Of a DNA stretch of 64,000 nucleotides, positions 33,410 to 45,889 are shown one piece after another. Position numbers and translations under genes: made by a program. Source of the stretch: Mermis nigrescens (Eukaryota; Nematoda; Enoplea; Mermithida; Mermithidae); assembly GCA_036768485.1 (NCBI GenBank), contig JAVLUZ010000142.1, forward strand, positions 3,037,848 to 3,101,847, given 5' to 3'. Every line of letters starts with the position of its first letter. Position 1 is the first letter of the stretch. The notes below the pieces were generated by a model. The model searched no databases. It worked only from the letters and a program-made list of their open reading frames with translations, and was not told where the DNA came from.

Positions 33410-35152
33410 CTAAAACAATAATCGCACGATGTACCTTTGATAACATTAATGTTGCACACCACAGACCACTAGCGGATCCGGGAAAAATTTTTGGTGGGCG
33501 GTTAAAAATTACGAAGTCAGATATCTCGGAAACCATTCGGAGATAGGCGAAAATAAAGGCATTGTTGAGCATTTCTCTACATTTCTCTACTATCCAAAAC
33601 ATCGAAAATTTGATTGCGTAACGAAAAGACGTTGAACGCATATGAATATTTCGTTACCTTTTCTTTTGCATTAAAGCGCAATGAAGGGATAATTCGAACC
33701 GAAGGCTTTACTCTAATTAATATTGAAAAAACAAAACCGGAAATAATGCCCTATAAACTGTGGAGCACAGCTTCACGGAACAATCAACATATTAATTAGT
33801 ATGCATAGTTTGGTGAAAGCTGAGCTTCAACTGCCTTCCAACAAAGCTGATTTTCGCCGATGCGAGGGTCTAGCGACGCTTAAGTGCTAGTTTTCTGCTT
33901 GTCCCACAACATAAGAATCGTGGTGATAAGTACTCTGCTTAAGGATCAAAGATCATGAATATCGGATCAATATACCGAATGTTATGTTAATTTTTTATGT
34001 CAGAATTGTTGTATAGTAGAAAACAGCATTTTGAAGCAAAGTGTAGGTAATAAAAGCAAAAATATTGACAACTGATTCTCCAGCAAGATTCAAACTTTCA
34101 GATTAATCTTCCGGATTAAGGAACCACGTGTTTCTGCAGCGTAAACTCAAAATTGAATAGCATTAGTACGAATGAAAATAGAAGAAATTCAAGTCTCACT
34201 ACAGTAAATAATGAATGGTTTTAGGCAAAAAATTTACCAATTCGATTATTTCTGAATAACTTTTGTGATACTGAGCTTATTTCTAATTTAACGGCACGTC
34301 TGTTGAAATGAAATAATCGAACAAGGACTAAGAGAGCTGGGCCACAGACTCGTACTGCAGGTAGCGTGCAAACTTTAACGTTATTTAAATATCGCTAATA
34401 TTTAAATCGCCTTTTTCACTGTTACATTCGGTATAAATTTTTGTTTCCTTCAATTATTCTGATAGAAAATTCACGATAAAAATGCATCCACTGGCATTAA
34501 TATTCCGATCCAAAAGCGAAATTAAGGTTACTTCAAAAGGTTCCCCTTGACGAGAGAAGTCAGAACATTTTTTTACTGTGAAAAGTATTCCACCAAAGTT
34601 TCAAGAAGGTTTCATTATCCAGCAACTAACGATATTATAACGATTGCCAACCTTAAGTGTAAGACTCATGTAAATAATTTAACACATGCACACTGGGGGG
34701 TATGGGGGTATCTCCTACCACAACTTTTGAAAAACATACCCCCTCATGCCATTTGCGGATGACAACCTATTGTTGGAATTATGAAAGAGCGCCAAACGAT
34801 GCTCAGCAGTATAATCTGAAGTATTTTTCGAGCAGTATTCTGTCCATTCATTCATTCAGACACTTTTTGTGTTTTTATTCCGTCCATATTTGATTGTCCA
34901 ATTCATTTCATCGTTTTTATTATCATTTGTTTTGTTTTCATGCAAACTTAATCACGAATATTCACGGATTGTGAAGGGAGGTAAGGAACGACAAAAATAT
35001 TTAAAAATCAACATAAACCCATCATCTCAGCGCCATAATTAGACATAAAAATTAATCATTTACCTTCCCCAAAGGAAACTCGGTTTACTCCCTACCAGAA
35101 CTTTTGACCGTGTGCATGCACGAATAATTTCTTATATCAGATTTATACCTAC
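33410..35152 (-). other. Intron 7
   Basis: A dispersed repeat K copy at about 34683-35130, bounded by ATGCACAC and GTGTGCATGCACG, ends about 20 bases from the exon 7 donor. Its counterpart is at about 54710-55090 in reverse. The remainder is AT-rich. Confidence 0.55.
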
Positions 35153-35411
35153 CTTATGTACGACTTGTATGAACAGTACGAACAAGAATATGGCTTGTAA
35201 TTTAGATGCCTTGATGCGTGATTTTCGAAGGCACTTGAGCTATTAGCAATGTACGTGTTACATAAACGACACAAGCGTTTCTGCATTCCATGCATCACAA
35301 TAGACGGTGGGTAAGAGCTATCAGTCCTTTGACTTCCAAGTGTTCTTCCAGGTTCCTGATGTTTAGAATTACACTGGCTTCTTTTAGTTTTCTTGTCAGC
35401 ATCAACATTAC
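35153..35411 (-). CDS. Exon 7: finger 1 and first half of finger 2, module 5
   Basis: The acceptor GATTTTTAG and phase fit exon 6 (Gly at the junction). After a basic and Ser-rich lead of about 45 residues comes finger 1 (CRLC...HASRH), linker LNYKPYS, and the start of finger 2 (CSYCSYKSYI). The intron cuts finger 2 in phase 2 at AG|GTAGGT; exon 8 restores it. The finger sequence is typical of this gene and confirms the exon despite its short open frame. Confidence 0.8.
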
Positions 35412-35667
35412 CTAAAAATCTAATTTTATTAGTAGTAATAAGGGTTGGCTAGATAAAAGTTAAAGAGATCGATAGCAATTTAAATGAGTTCAGAGTACGA
35501 GTACTAAACAAGCAACCCGACACAAAAACGGACATCAGCTTTGGATCTCACGCCATTGTCCAAAAATGCATTTTATTACAGAAACTTGTACCATGTGACG
35601 TGTACTAAATAGGAGATTAGCACAAAAACATGCTGTTTCGCACGCTCAAAGGAATATCGTACATAGT

Positions 35668-37608
35668 GCGTTAGCGCGTACCTATAATATACTTGGGTAT
35701 CTCCAACATATGAGCCCCCTAAAGTAAAACTGAAAAATTTTTGGGTTTTTGAAAGATGGATAATTTAAAACCCGGATGTGCTCTTTTTTCTCTTGTTTAC
35801 ACTCAATAGCCACTTTGTAATGAGCATATGAAGTTTTGGCGTAACGTTATAACATATACAAACCTTTGTCGCATTTTTTAGTCAGCGTGTACACAGCTCA
35901 GTGTAAATGCCTCAATACAATTTGATGGCACAAACTTGTAGAAAATTAAATTATCTAAAACCACATTTTTTTGTTTTTTAAATTTCGCATTATTTTTCGG
36001 GGGAGTGTTAATCGTGCAAAAAATGCCGGTGTAAAGACAGCTTTTAATCGCGTTTTTCTTCTTTCTGTCTGCCAACAACTCCGGTTATGAGTCCCAACAA
36101 ATTTTTTCTGATAGAAATTTACTAAGGCTTAATGACTACTTTCTGCTTACCAGCAAACTTTTGTACACTCAATACGGAGTGAGATCTAGGGTTTTAACTT
36201 TACACTCTAGTGGATGATGTAAATCAACAGGTTTTGCCCAAGATTATTCCGCCAACTTCTCCGATTATAAGCCGGGATAAATTGAATAAAATAAAAATAA
36301 AGTACGTTACATTTCAAGGGCTACACATCGCAGCAAACTGCGTTTAAAAAACTTTATATTGTGCTACTAATGGAGGTGTAAAGTTTGAAATCAGGGGTGT
36401 AGCATAGAGCAGAAGAACACGTTTTCCTCCCTTTTTTGATCTGTCAATATCTCAAATATTTTGCGTAACAGAAGTTTTCCACATACAAATGTACTAGAAT
36501 TTTAAGGCTACTAACCGAACCGGCCCAAACCGAATTTCTTTACACTAATGAGGAGTTAGGTACAGATTTTTAAAGTTTACAATGTGGTGGGTGGTGAATA
36601 AAAACGTTTTTGTACTTTTTTTGTTCGCCACTTTCTCCGTTTAGAAGTCGGGATAAGGTCGAATAGAATAAAAATAAAGTACTTTCTAAGGAGGTATACG
36701 TCACAGCAAATTGCATTTATTTACATCAAATGTTTAGCTTTTTCGAGCGCTATAAAGTCAAAAATTGGGTGTTAAGCGTGTTTCACTGCTGTTTTTTCTG
36801 CCAACTTCTCCGGTTATGAGTCTGGACATGATCTCAAGTCTAAAAATGTACCAGGAATAAAAAAACGCGATAGGCCAGTTGGGCGCACACACAACAGTGG
36901 TGTAAAATGGTTTACATCTAATATTTATTTGCCTTCAGGCCATTGTGGAGACTTATTTTCATGAACGTTGATCGCAATATCAGAATTACGAATCCGACTG
37001 AAATCTTCTTTACAATCGGTGGTTTTATAGTTTTAGAACCTTGCGGAAGCCTAATTTTTCTTTCAAAATGTTCTACGTAACGTCAGGATTACGAATCTGA
37101 CTGTTAATTTTTTCCCCAGTAGTTGTGTAAAGTTTGCACTATTCATTTATTGTTAATGTGTAAAGTTTACACGTCAAATTTATCTTATTTCCAGAGCGTT
37201 GCAGAACGTGAATTTTTTCAAAATATGTTCCGTAAGATCAGAATTATGAATCTGACTGTATGTTTCCTTTACACCCGTTAGTTGTGTAAAGTTAACACTG
37301 AAAATTAACTTTAGTCTCAGAGCGTTGCAAACGCTTGATTTTTTCAAAATGTTCAATGTAACGTCAGGATTACGAATCTGAGTGTAAGTGTTCTTTACAG
37401 CCAATAGTTGCGTAACGTTTATGCTGAAAATCTTTGATCTGTTTAAATAAGGTAAGGTTGTCTTGTTCAAAAAAAGATAAATACTGATGTTCCGAACAAT
37501 ATTGTAATATTGTTTTCCGCGTTCTTGGACTGTTGTCATTTTTGTGCCATGTTACCGTATGTGTTTACTGACTGATTTACTCAAGTCATACTAATTAAAA
37601 GTAGAGTA
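35668..37608. repeat. 2-kb dispersed repeat, copy 1
   Basis: It matches 56911-59055 along its length in the same orientation, with many substitutions. Internally it is periodic. A segment around CCAACTTCTCCGGTTATGAGT recurs every 200-300 bp (36080-36820), and one around TCAGGATTACGAATCTGACT recurs at about 130-bp spacing (36975-37400). Open frames here mirror the periodicity but are not convincing genes. Confidence 0.75.
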
Positions 37609-38397
37609 CTAGCAAAGAAAAATGCTCCGATGGAAGGAAAAAGACGAATATACTTGGTATTACGGATTATTAAGGATGTAAAAGGAAGGGGACTAGGAAA
37701 AAGCTCCTATGTATATGCCTTAAGTCGTAAATCCTATTACAAATCAGACTTTCTCTAAGCAAGGCAAAAATCGAAGTATATTCTGCAGCCTTTAAATTGA
37801 AATAAAGTATTGAACCAAAAACGATGGAAAAAGCAGCACGTTAGCTGTAGTAGCTATGGGAAAGTAGCTGGAGTAAACTAGGAGAGACTTTGCAAGCCAA
37901 CTGAATGAAATAGCAAAGATCAATGCATTTAAGACGATCAAGGAAATTGTTGGTTTAAAGCAGTAGGAAACGCGTCAGCTTACGTGAAACAGACTACATG
38001 TAGGTACGCTTGCATGCCCGCAACGATTGTGTGCACTAACCAATTGACGCCAGGTTTGCTTGCTATAATGCTCATGATACAAAATAAAACACCTTTAAAT
38101 ATAATTGCAGTTAGTTTTCTATAAATCATGATACGAAGCAAGTCAGCTTTGCAACTTGTAAGCAGTTTACAAAAGTTATGTGAAGCATTGAAAATTATTC
38201 AAAGAAGATTACATTTTTACTAAGGCCGCAGAATATGGTTCGATTTTTTGCGCTGCTTAGAGAAAATCTGATTTATTAACAGAATTTTGCGACTTTAGGC
38301 ATATACATAGATAGCTTTTTCCTAGTCCCCTCCTTTTACATCCTTAATAATCCGTAATCCCAAGTGTCTTCGTTGTTCCATCAAAGCATTTTTCCTT
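37609..38397. mobile_element. Fold-back element, copy 1, arms of about 180 bp
   Basis: The left arm 37609-37790 (CTAGCAAAGAAAAATG...CTGCAGCC) is inverted at 38224-38397 (GGCCGCAGAAT...CATTTTTCC). The loop of about 430 bp between them is non-coding. The same arms bound 59056-62043. Confidence 0.8.
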
Positions 38398-38398
38398 A

Positions 38399-38659
38399 CT
38401 ATAGTCGGTTCCACTCCAAACGGCCCATTTTCATTTAAGTCTTATTACTGTATTGGTTTTTAATAGCAAAAACGGCTTCTTCCATTATGTTCTTATAGCG
38501 GCTGATTGCTCTAAACTCGTCTTATTAATGTTTAACGTGCTTTGTTTAACATTTGGCGCGTCTAACAAGCTGCCGCAACAATTTAGACGGTAAAACATTC
38601 CACTACAGTGTAAAAAGCCGTAAGCGAAAACGGGCCGTTTGGAATGGAACAGACTATAG
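38399..38659. mobile_element. MITE, CTATAGTCGGTTCCACTCC type
   Basis: Inverted ends carry CCAAACGGCCCATTTTC and GAAAACGGGCCGTTTGG. The copy at 53026-53286 matches end to end. It adjoins the right arm of the fold-back element. Confidence 0.8.
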
Positions 38660-38937
38660 TACATATTTACCCGACATAAGAAATCTAAAAGCTTATTGTA
38701 AGTAGATTATGAGAATGGTTTGTTTGCTGATAGGTATGTAAATCCTGTTCTGAAGAATTAGAAAATTTCTTTGAAAAGTGTCAGCAAAAAATGAAGGCAT
38801 TCAAAAGTTTTAGCATCAAGGGAATGATTTTAAAAAATATTATTGTATTGAATACCAAAGAATTTAGTTATTCCGTTCAATTACATGAATGAAATTATAT
38901 GAATAGAATAGTAGAGACATTTCGCATCTTCTGTGCA

Positions 38938-39093
38938 ACTGTCCATGAAATACTTCAAGGCTAGTGAAGGCAAAACTGTCATTCCTAAACGGCACGGCAT
39001 CTCTGCATTATTACAAAGATATTTATTCCACACACTCTTACTCGCACCTGGGCAAACACACCATTTCTGTCCATCCAGTTTGGGCAGAGCCAA
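38938..39093 (-). pseudogene. Possible piggyBac-type transposase C-terminal relic
   Basis: A 50-residue open stretch reads GQKWCVCPG, then NKYLCNNAEMPC and LALKYFMD. The Cys spacing is loosely like the zinc-binding tail of piggyBac-type transposases. No catalytic domain is visible upstream. The resemblance is by eye only. Confidence 0.22.
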
Positions 39094-39497
39094 ACGTTGG
39101 ACGGGGAGAAGACATCATTGGACGGATGGGGATATGTTTTGTACACATAAACCTGAAAATCTCACTTTTGAACACAATCAACGAGTTTTTAAGCTAAGCT
39201 GGAAAACCACGTCTTCCATCAGGTTAACCCGTTTTTGGACCTATACAAGCAATTTCTGAGCCAAATCAAGCGTCATTCAGAGTTTTAAAAGCACCCATCG
39301 AAGCTGAGCAAGCAGTCTATGGATCTGAATAACCACTTTCAAGCTGGACATTGGACAGTCATTTTTTTGAACGAGGGCAACTCATCTTATTTATTGAAGG
39401 TTGGACGTGAAGAGACACAGATCATTGCCCAGGTATGTGCACACTGGGGCTATGAAGAAATCTCTCCCTATCAGGGACTTGCACAAGTTACAACCAA

Positions 39498-40110
39498 ACA
39501 GGCACGTGGGAGGGATTTGAGGATTAGACCCACAGAATGGAAAAACGAAAACTTTTCTTGGGAAAATAAGACAAAATGAATGCCAAAGATAATTGAAAAT
39601 CAAAAATTTTCAGAAAAAAATGTGATTGCTGTACATCCTGTTCTAAAAAATTAATAAATATTTCAAGAGCGCTATCGACAAATTAGGATATTTAAAAGTT
39701 TTAGCATCAAGTAGTCCAGAGATTGCAAATTAACGTAACTTTTTCGATATTTTAGCATTTATACCAGTTTTTAAGGCCATTTTGACCGAAAAAAGTCCTT
39801 TGCTGATCCCTCAAAACGGCTGACCATCTAGACAGGCCATCTTAAGCATCTATAGTCAAGACCATAGATGCACAGCCTGGCCGATCTGGGAGGTCAGCCA
39901 GTCTGAGGGTCAAGGACTGAGCTATTCTGGGACAAAACGACCTTAAAAACTTATATAAGCGCTAAAACATCGTAACTACGTCATTACACAGTTTCTGGCC
40001 AAATTTTGAGCACTTTTTCATAAATTTTCAATTTTTATCCGTTTTTTGCCTTCATTTTGCTTCATTTTCCTGAGAAAATTTCTCGTTTTTCTATTTCGGG
40101 GTCTAAACCA
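39498..40110. repeat. Repeat A, head-to-head pair
   Basis: A + copy (about 39498-39855) and a minus copy (about 39862-40110) meet at TCTATAGTCAAGACCATAGA. Repeat A is a dispersed unit of about 300 bp running from CATGCACGTGG...CTAGACCCC through AATAACGTAGTTTTAACGC to CGGCCATGCTGTGCATC. Other copies are near 6895, 12594, 19440, 47000, 48820, 50370, 55160 and 63590. Confidence 0.75.
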
Positions 40111-41768
40111 GACGTGTTCTTAAGAGGATTTGGGGGATGTTTGACCCTCCCAGAATGGCCACTGACCCCCCGAAAAATGGCTGCTAACCCCCAGAACTGT
40201 CGATTTTTCGTATTTGCGCCCTATACACATTTTTTGACTACTGTCGTTCAATTTACTCAATTTTTTAGAAAATTGCCTCACGTTTTTATGTTCTAGAGAG
40301 AACGAGCATTGTTTGAAACGTCAAAAAACAGTGTTTTTAACATGTACACTTCGTTTTTTTAGCCCGAAAAAAGGCATTTTTTAAAAATTTTTTGGGCCTG
40401 ACCCCGCATGCATGGTCTAGCCTCCCCGAATACCCATCACGTGCATGTCTGGTCAGAACCGCTCAAGTTGTTCTTGAACCAAAGAATATCGCTTACATAA
40501 CGTAGCATTCGTCAAATGAGCTAAAAGCATATTAATTTATTTATTGCGCAATACGTCTAGAGATTATTTTCTTTAGGCACGTAGCTGGCCTTCTGAATTT
40601 GGGCGGGAAGGACTAAAATTTTACAGCCCGATATTTCATTAAGTGCTTGTAGATAAACAAAAGTAATGGCGTTTTTAGGCGTTTATCAGCGAACTCTACA
40701 TATCGGAGAATAAAAAATATTTAAAAAATTTGAAAGATTTGTTTTATTTTATTTGTCTTCAAAAAGTATGATGAATAAGCAAAGAAAAACAATATGAAAA
40801 TAAATGATTCTGCAAGGAGCCTCAAAAAATTTTGACATATTCCCCACGTTCACACAAACGTGGGCTGTTTGGAAGACAAAAGTTATTCAACAACAATACA
40901 TTCGGCGCGAAGCGCCGAAAAATTTTTGGACTATTAGCTCAAAAGTATGCTAACATCAATTCTAGCGGTCTTTTAAATACGCTATAAGAATTTGGAATTT
41001 TTTTCCTTTCAGACCCTTGTAAAAAAATACTCGTACTTCCAAAGTTTTCGATGGACTAGTCCCCCCACCACACGTGGGCGTGGGGGTTGGGAGGTAATAC
41101 CCCCAGAAACCAAGATACCCCCCAGAATTCAATTTTGAAATTTTTTTGTTTTTTTCGCAATTTTTTGATGCTAATGAATAGTGTTCGATGAGAAACGTTA
41201 AAAAAGTGTGTTTTTTCGCCATACCACCATTTTTAGGACCATTTTTTTACCTAAAAAAACTGCACCATCCCCCTCAGCTACGTGCCTGTCTTTCATATTT
41301 CACGTGCAGCATAAAAATGATTATCCTTATCATATTTTGCCATTAAACGTTATGATTTATTTAATTTCCTCTTTGAACTTCATCGAAGCCTTTCTAAAAA
41401 AAGTATGTCTTAGTAATCAGCCATTTCGATTCAGTTGTTGAATCCTCAGTAGGTAATAATAAAAATGGCCAGGACAAAGACACCTTATTTGTCTAACCCA
41501 GCGAGTAAGCGCTAAGCCCGCGGGGTTCGGACTTTAGATATTCAATTCCTACAATATTCAAAAGATCAAAATGGCTGTAAAAATCTGCTGTGAGTTAGTG
41601 TATAATTTGACTGTGTACTGATTAGTATAAAACAATACTTCACAATCCATCAAAACCTGGGATGCCACTGGCCTTGCTAGACTACACGATTTTCGTGCTC
41701 ACTTTTATCGATAACAAGCAATAAAATATAAGCACTGATTCGAATTAATTTTTGAATTATAAGTCTAC

Positions 41769-41906
41769 CTGGAGAATTATTCAAAGGAGTTTTGGAATCA
41801 AACGGCTGCTCGCGTATCATCTGGCCTCTTATAATAGTTCTCAGCATGTTGCTAAAATTCATCGACGAAGCAGAAGTGGATTGTTGGGAATCAAATGACC
41901 TATTAC
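41769..41906 (-). CDS. Exon 6: Ser-rich inter-module linker
   Basis: The acceptor TGCTTTGCAG adds two bases to the G of exon 5, giving Gly. The exon encodes 46 residues with a Ser/Thr run and a stretch containing MLRTIIRGQMIR that may be helical. No finger is present. The donor CCAG|GTAGAC is phase 1. It is called coding because both junction phases fit and the frame is open throughout, with no homology to lean on. Confidence 0.65.
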
Positions 41907-43447
41907 CTGCAAAGCATGCAGCCAGAGTATACTTTTTATATAAATGCTCATAAAAATACAAACTTTATTTAAAATAATCAGAAGACCTATCTAAATTGAG
42001 CTGATATTAGCAGCAATGAGCGAAACTTTTTCAGAGTTCAAATGAAAAATAAGTCAAGGAAGAACAAATATGACGTTTTGTACTCAGAAGGCCGTATTCA
42101 GGTAATAAATAACAGAGGAAAATTCATCAACAATTTTTATGAAAAGCCAAGGAAATAACTGTCAATGTCTATGAAATCCGATTCGGATCCGAGTATTAAA
42201 TGTATATCCGTGTTTATCCTACATTTATATCAGGAAAATCACGAAAATTGTCAATAAACTGAACAGAGCAAGAAAAATGAGGACGAACTAGCAATGCCTT
42301 AACAAATAATTTTTGTTAACAAATAATTTTTGCTCGGACAGAGGCGAAAAAAAATCTATATTTGCTCCAATAAAGAAATACAATAAAGAAATTAATCTAA
42401 AGATCTGAAGATATGATCCACAGTTTATTTGATCACGTCCTGTTAAAACTTCGGCTAGTTATCTGATAATACAACAATTGTTAAATTTTTCATAAAAGGA
42501 ATTATAGTATGAGAAAGCTAATTGTTACGACAATCTGCTAGCCAAATCTAAATTTTAAAGATCTGATCTTCGCACCGAACAGCCATTTTTTTACTATTTT
42601 TTGCTGAATTTTATTGAAAATCTTTATCTTTATCGCCTGGAAAAAAATAATCATCAGATGCATCGTTTTTGAGCTGAAAAAGATAAATTTTTAAAAAATT
42701 TTAGATTCCCCTCCAGAATAATAAGTGATTCACAGTGGTGGATCTATGATTTCGTAAAGTAAGGCGTTACCCCAAACTTTAGCCAAAACAGACAAAAACG
42801 GGTCCAGAAACCGGTATTCACGTGCGGAGTAGGGCTTTTTCGCCTTTTCTTATTGTCAATTTTTAATCAAAATTATTTATGGTGCAAAAATATTGCGAAA
42901 AAATTCACAATTTTAAGCGATTTTGTACAAAAATTGCTTGAAGTTCTATAAATAAAAAGACATTTAGAGCAAACATGCACAGCATGAGAATTCTGGGGGC
43001 GAAAATTTAAAGTGCCTTTTTTGGCCTAAAAATGGTGGGTACGCGTCAAACACATCGTTTTTCGCAATGCTTTAGCTTTCTAGCGTATAAAAAGATAATA
43101 AAATTTCAAATCATAATCAAAAAAATTAAATAAATTGAACCAATTTAGTCAAAACCTTAGTATATGGCGCAAAGCCCGAAACTTTGACACTTTTGAACAA
43201 ATAGGTAGCTGAAAACGCTTAAAAAGCACCTTTTCTTCGAATTTTTAGTACATTTTTGGAAACTCAGGAAAAATCGCAAATTCTGTGGGATGAAAAAATT
43301 TCTTGTGGGGTGAAAATTTTTCTAAGGGGGGGTGAACCCCCCACCCCTCACGACATCATATATGATTTAGAGACATTAATTACTTCAATATCTCCAGTAG
43401 ACCAACTTGCCGGTTAAAATTTCAAGATATTTACAGTACATTTATAC
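41907..43447 (-). other. Intron 5
   Basis: AT-rich to 42700, then a GTGGTGGATCTATGATTT end fragment of the CAGTGGCGGAT family, and a minus-oriented C-rich dispersed repeat at about 42960-43345. Confidence 0.55.
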
Positions 43448-43870
43448 CTAGCGTTGGCAATGGCCGCTCGGTGTCGAGCTTTTTCTCAGTCGAAGCCACT
43501 GAGTGCTCTATCGTCTTATCAAAAATCGTTGGCGCCGTAGACGACAGCGCTGCCGGCGTCGTTGGATCTGACCGACTGTCGTTAGTCGTCGTGACGTCAC
43601 TGATTTCACCAAAACACTGACGTCGCATGTCGTCAATCAGGCGCTGCACGTCGTCGACGGGTTCATAGGTCACTTTGACAGGGCGGCCTCGATGAACGCG
43701 CGCATTATGGCGCCGGAAACGCGCAATGGCGAAGTGCCGGAACGGACAATAGTCGCATTTGAGCGGTTTATAGGCCAGATGCAGTTTTGCATGCGCCGAC
43801 ATGCTCAGTCGTTGACGCGGCAGCTGCACACGGCACAACGCACAAGTCACTGTAGCACTGCTCTTTTTCT
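43448..43870 (-). CDS. Exon 5: finger pair 4 with CF motif
   Basis: The acceptor TTTATTTAACAG starts the exon in phase and makes Glu with exon 4. A complete module lies in one exon: CALC...HAKLH, linker LAYKPLK, CDYC...HNARVH, then LIDDMRRQCFGEI 26 residues on. Gly replaces Pro after Cys-Phe. A Thr/Ser/Pro-rich linker follows. The donor CTAG|GTATAA is phase 1. The exon is markedly richer in CG than its flanks. Confidence 0.82.
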
Positions 43871-45383
43871 CTGTTAAATAAAACGGGCGTGCAAAAGTAG
43901 CGAATCGCAGCTTCGATAAAGCATACGGCAAAATTTTTGGAATGCAAACTCCAACCTTTCCGTATACTTTGAAGATACGACGTACTTTAAAAAAGTATGC
44001 AGGGTCGTATTTAGGGTGCGCGGGCGGCCGTCCCCTCCTCCCTCGGTCTAAAAATTTTGAAAGGTCTGATAATGCACGAAACGATTGAAAAATTGTAAGT
44101 CTTTGACGTAAAATCTACAAATTTTCGGCACTTTGCGCCAGATGCGAAGTATTTTCCATTTTTCTAGCTCAAACGAGACCAAAAATGACTCTTTTTTTAG
44201 CATTTGAGTAAGTAAAATTTTTTTTAAAATTCGAATTTTATGATCTTAATGAATAGCGAACATATCGAAAAACGTCGCAAGCTATCCCGACGAATTTTCG
44301 ATGACGGACCAATTTATCTTGGGTCCGCTTCAGATGTGTTCTTGGGGGAGGGGGTTTGACTCCCTCCCCCTTAGAATGGCAACTGACCCCCGCGAAATGG
44401 CTGCGACCCCCCCAGAATTGTCGATTTTTCGTGAAAGTTGGTAAAAGTTGCAAAAAGTGTGCCCTTTTTAGCATTTTTAACTCATTTTTGGCTCAAAAAT
44501 CCCAAATTTTCGACGCTTCGCGCCATATACACATTTTTTGGCTATATTTTGTTCAATTTACTAAATTTTTATTCAAATTTTTTCAATAAATTTTTTAACG
44601 TTTTATGTTCTAGAAAGAATTAGCATTGTCTGAAACGACAAAAAAGTGTTTTTGACGTGTACCCTTCGTTTTTAGCTCAAAAAGGCACTGTTTAAAAAAT
44701 TTTCGGGCCTGACCCCCCCAAAATTCCCATGATGTACATGTATGGTCCGCCTCCTCCTTGGCCGACTCCTTGGTACGGCCTAAAAGTATATATATACGCA
44801 TTACGTGTTGATAAACCTAGCGCGAAGAAGACGAACGAACACTATACACGTACACACACGTGATGTCTGCGAGCCAAACTAGAAATTTCATGAAAAGTGC
44901 CTTGTTAAGCTAAAAAAGATGAGCACACGTCAAAAACACTGCTTCTTGATGTTTCGAGCAATGCTCGTTCTTTCTAGAAACATAAAGATAAAAAATCGAA
45001 ACAATTTGAAAAAATAGAGTAAATTGAGCAAAAAATGAGCAAATGGCGGTCAAAAATTAGACACCTTTGAGCAAACGTCATCTAATACGGTGAAAAAGCA
45101 CATTTCTTACGATTTTTTCGGAAAATCGACAATTCTGGGGAGTCGCAGCCATTTTGCACGGGTAAATAGCAGACATCACAGCATGGGAATTCTGGGGTAG
45201 GGGTTTGAAGTTTTAAAGCGCCTTTTTAGGCTCAAAAACGAATAGGACCTATTAAGATTAAAAATCAAAGACCGCTGCGATGTTCCTATATTAAGTAGTG
45301 TTGCACCATTCACCTATCAATGAATATTAGCAACGAGCAAAGCAGCAATTATAAAAATATGTAAGCAGGCTCAAATAACGTAC
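43871..45383 (-). other. Intron 4
   Basis: Two copies of one dispersed repeat lie in opposite orientation at about 44330-44755 and 44880-45200, each with the conserved GCATTGTCTGAAACG-like segment. Nothing coding is seen. Confidence 0.55.
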
Positions 45384-45889
45384 CATTGGCCTCTTGAGAA
45401 CTCAAAATTGCGGAAGATTGATTCTCTACTGAAAATGTCGTCGAGAACCCTATCTTTTCACCTTGACCAACCGACTCGGATCTCCACAAGGCTGGGAAAC
45501 ACGCGTTCAACGTCTGACAGACTGCGCTTTCTTGATCTGCATCATACTGGTATTCAGCAATACGTTCTCCAAACTGCAATCCGCCGTCTGATCGACCGCT
45601 ATAGACTGATTTCTGACCCTGAATGTTCTCACGTGATGCCGAATGTTCCGCAACGAAATGTCGCAGACTTGCAGCAAGATCCACCGCCGTTACAGGACAC
45701 TGGGCACATTTGTAAGGCGCGTAATGCACGTGCTCTTTTCGACAGTGGGCCAATAAGTGATCAGCTCGAAGTCTCACTGACTTGCTACATATGGCGCATG
45801 CTACAGATGGAGACCGCTGAACGCACGGAAGCTGATCAGCAATTGAGGCGGAGAGAAAGAATTCCACCAGACGTACAGTTTCCTCTCGC
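45384..45889 (-). CDS. Exon 4: finger pair 3 with CFP motif
   Basis: The acceptor TTTTTTCAG gives one base that completes Arg with exon 3. The finger pair is CAIC...HCRKEH, with an x4 His spacing unusual for a first finger, and CAQC...HFVAEH, linked by VHYAPYK. The CFP motif (LNACFPALW) lies about 50 residues after the last His instead of the usual 25, so this module has an insertion rich in Gly, Ser and Gln. The donor AATG|GTACGT is phase 1 and matches exon 5. Confidence 0.8.

Larger units (their letters stand above)
35412..41768 (-). other. Intron 6, the longest intron
   Basis: At 6.4 kb it carries the 2-kb repeat (35668-37608), the fold-back segment (37609-38397), a MITE (38399-38659), a possible transposase relic (about 38938-39093), an inverted pair of repeat A (about 39498-40110), and a GGCACGTAGCTGGCC-ended element (about 40576-41290). 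Confidence 0.6.

Noticed and set aside
34547..34893. Short + strand frames around 34.6-34.9 kb
   Set aside because: They extend into dispersed repeat K; the related copy at 54.7-55.1 kb does not conserve the reading frame.
37180..37539. 119-residue minus-strand frame with internal protein repeats
   Set aside because: It mirrors the DNA periodicity of the 2-kb repeat; the second copy at 58 kb does not keep the frame.
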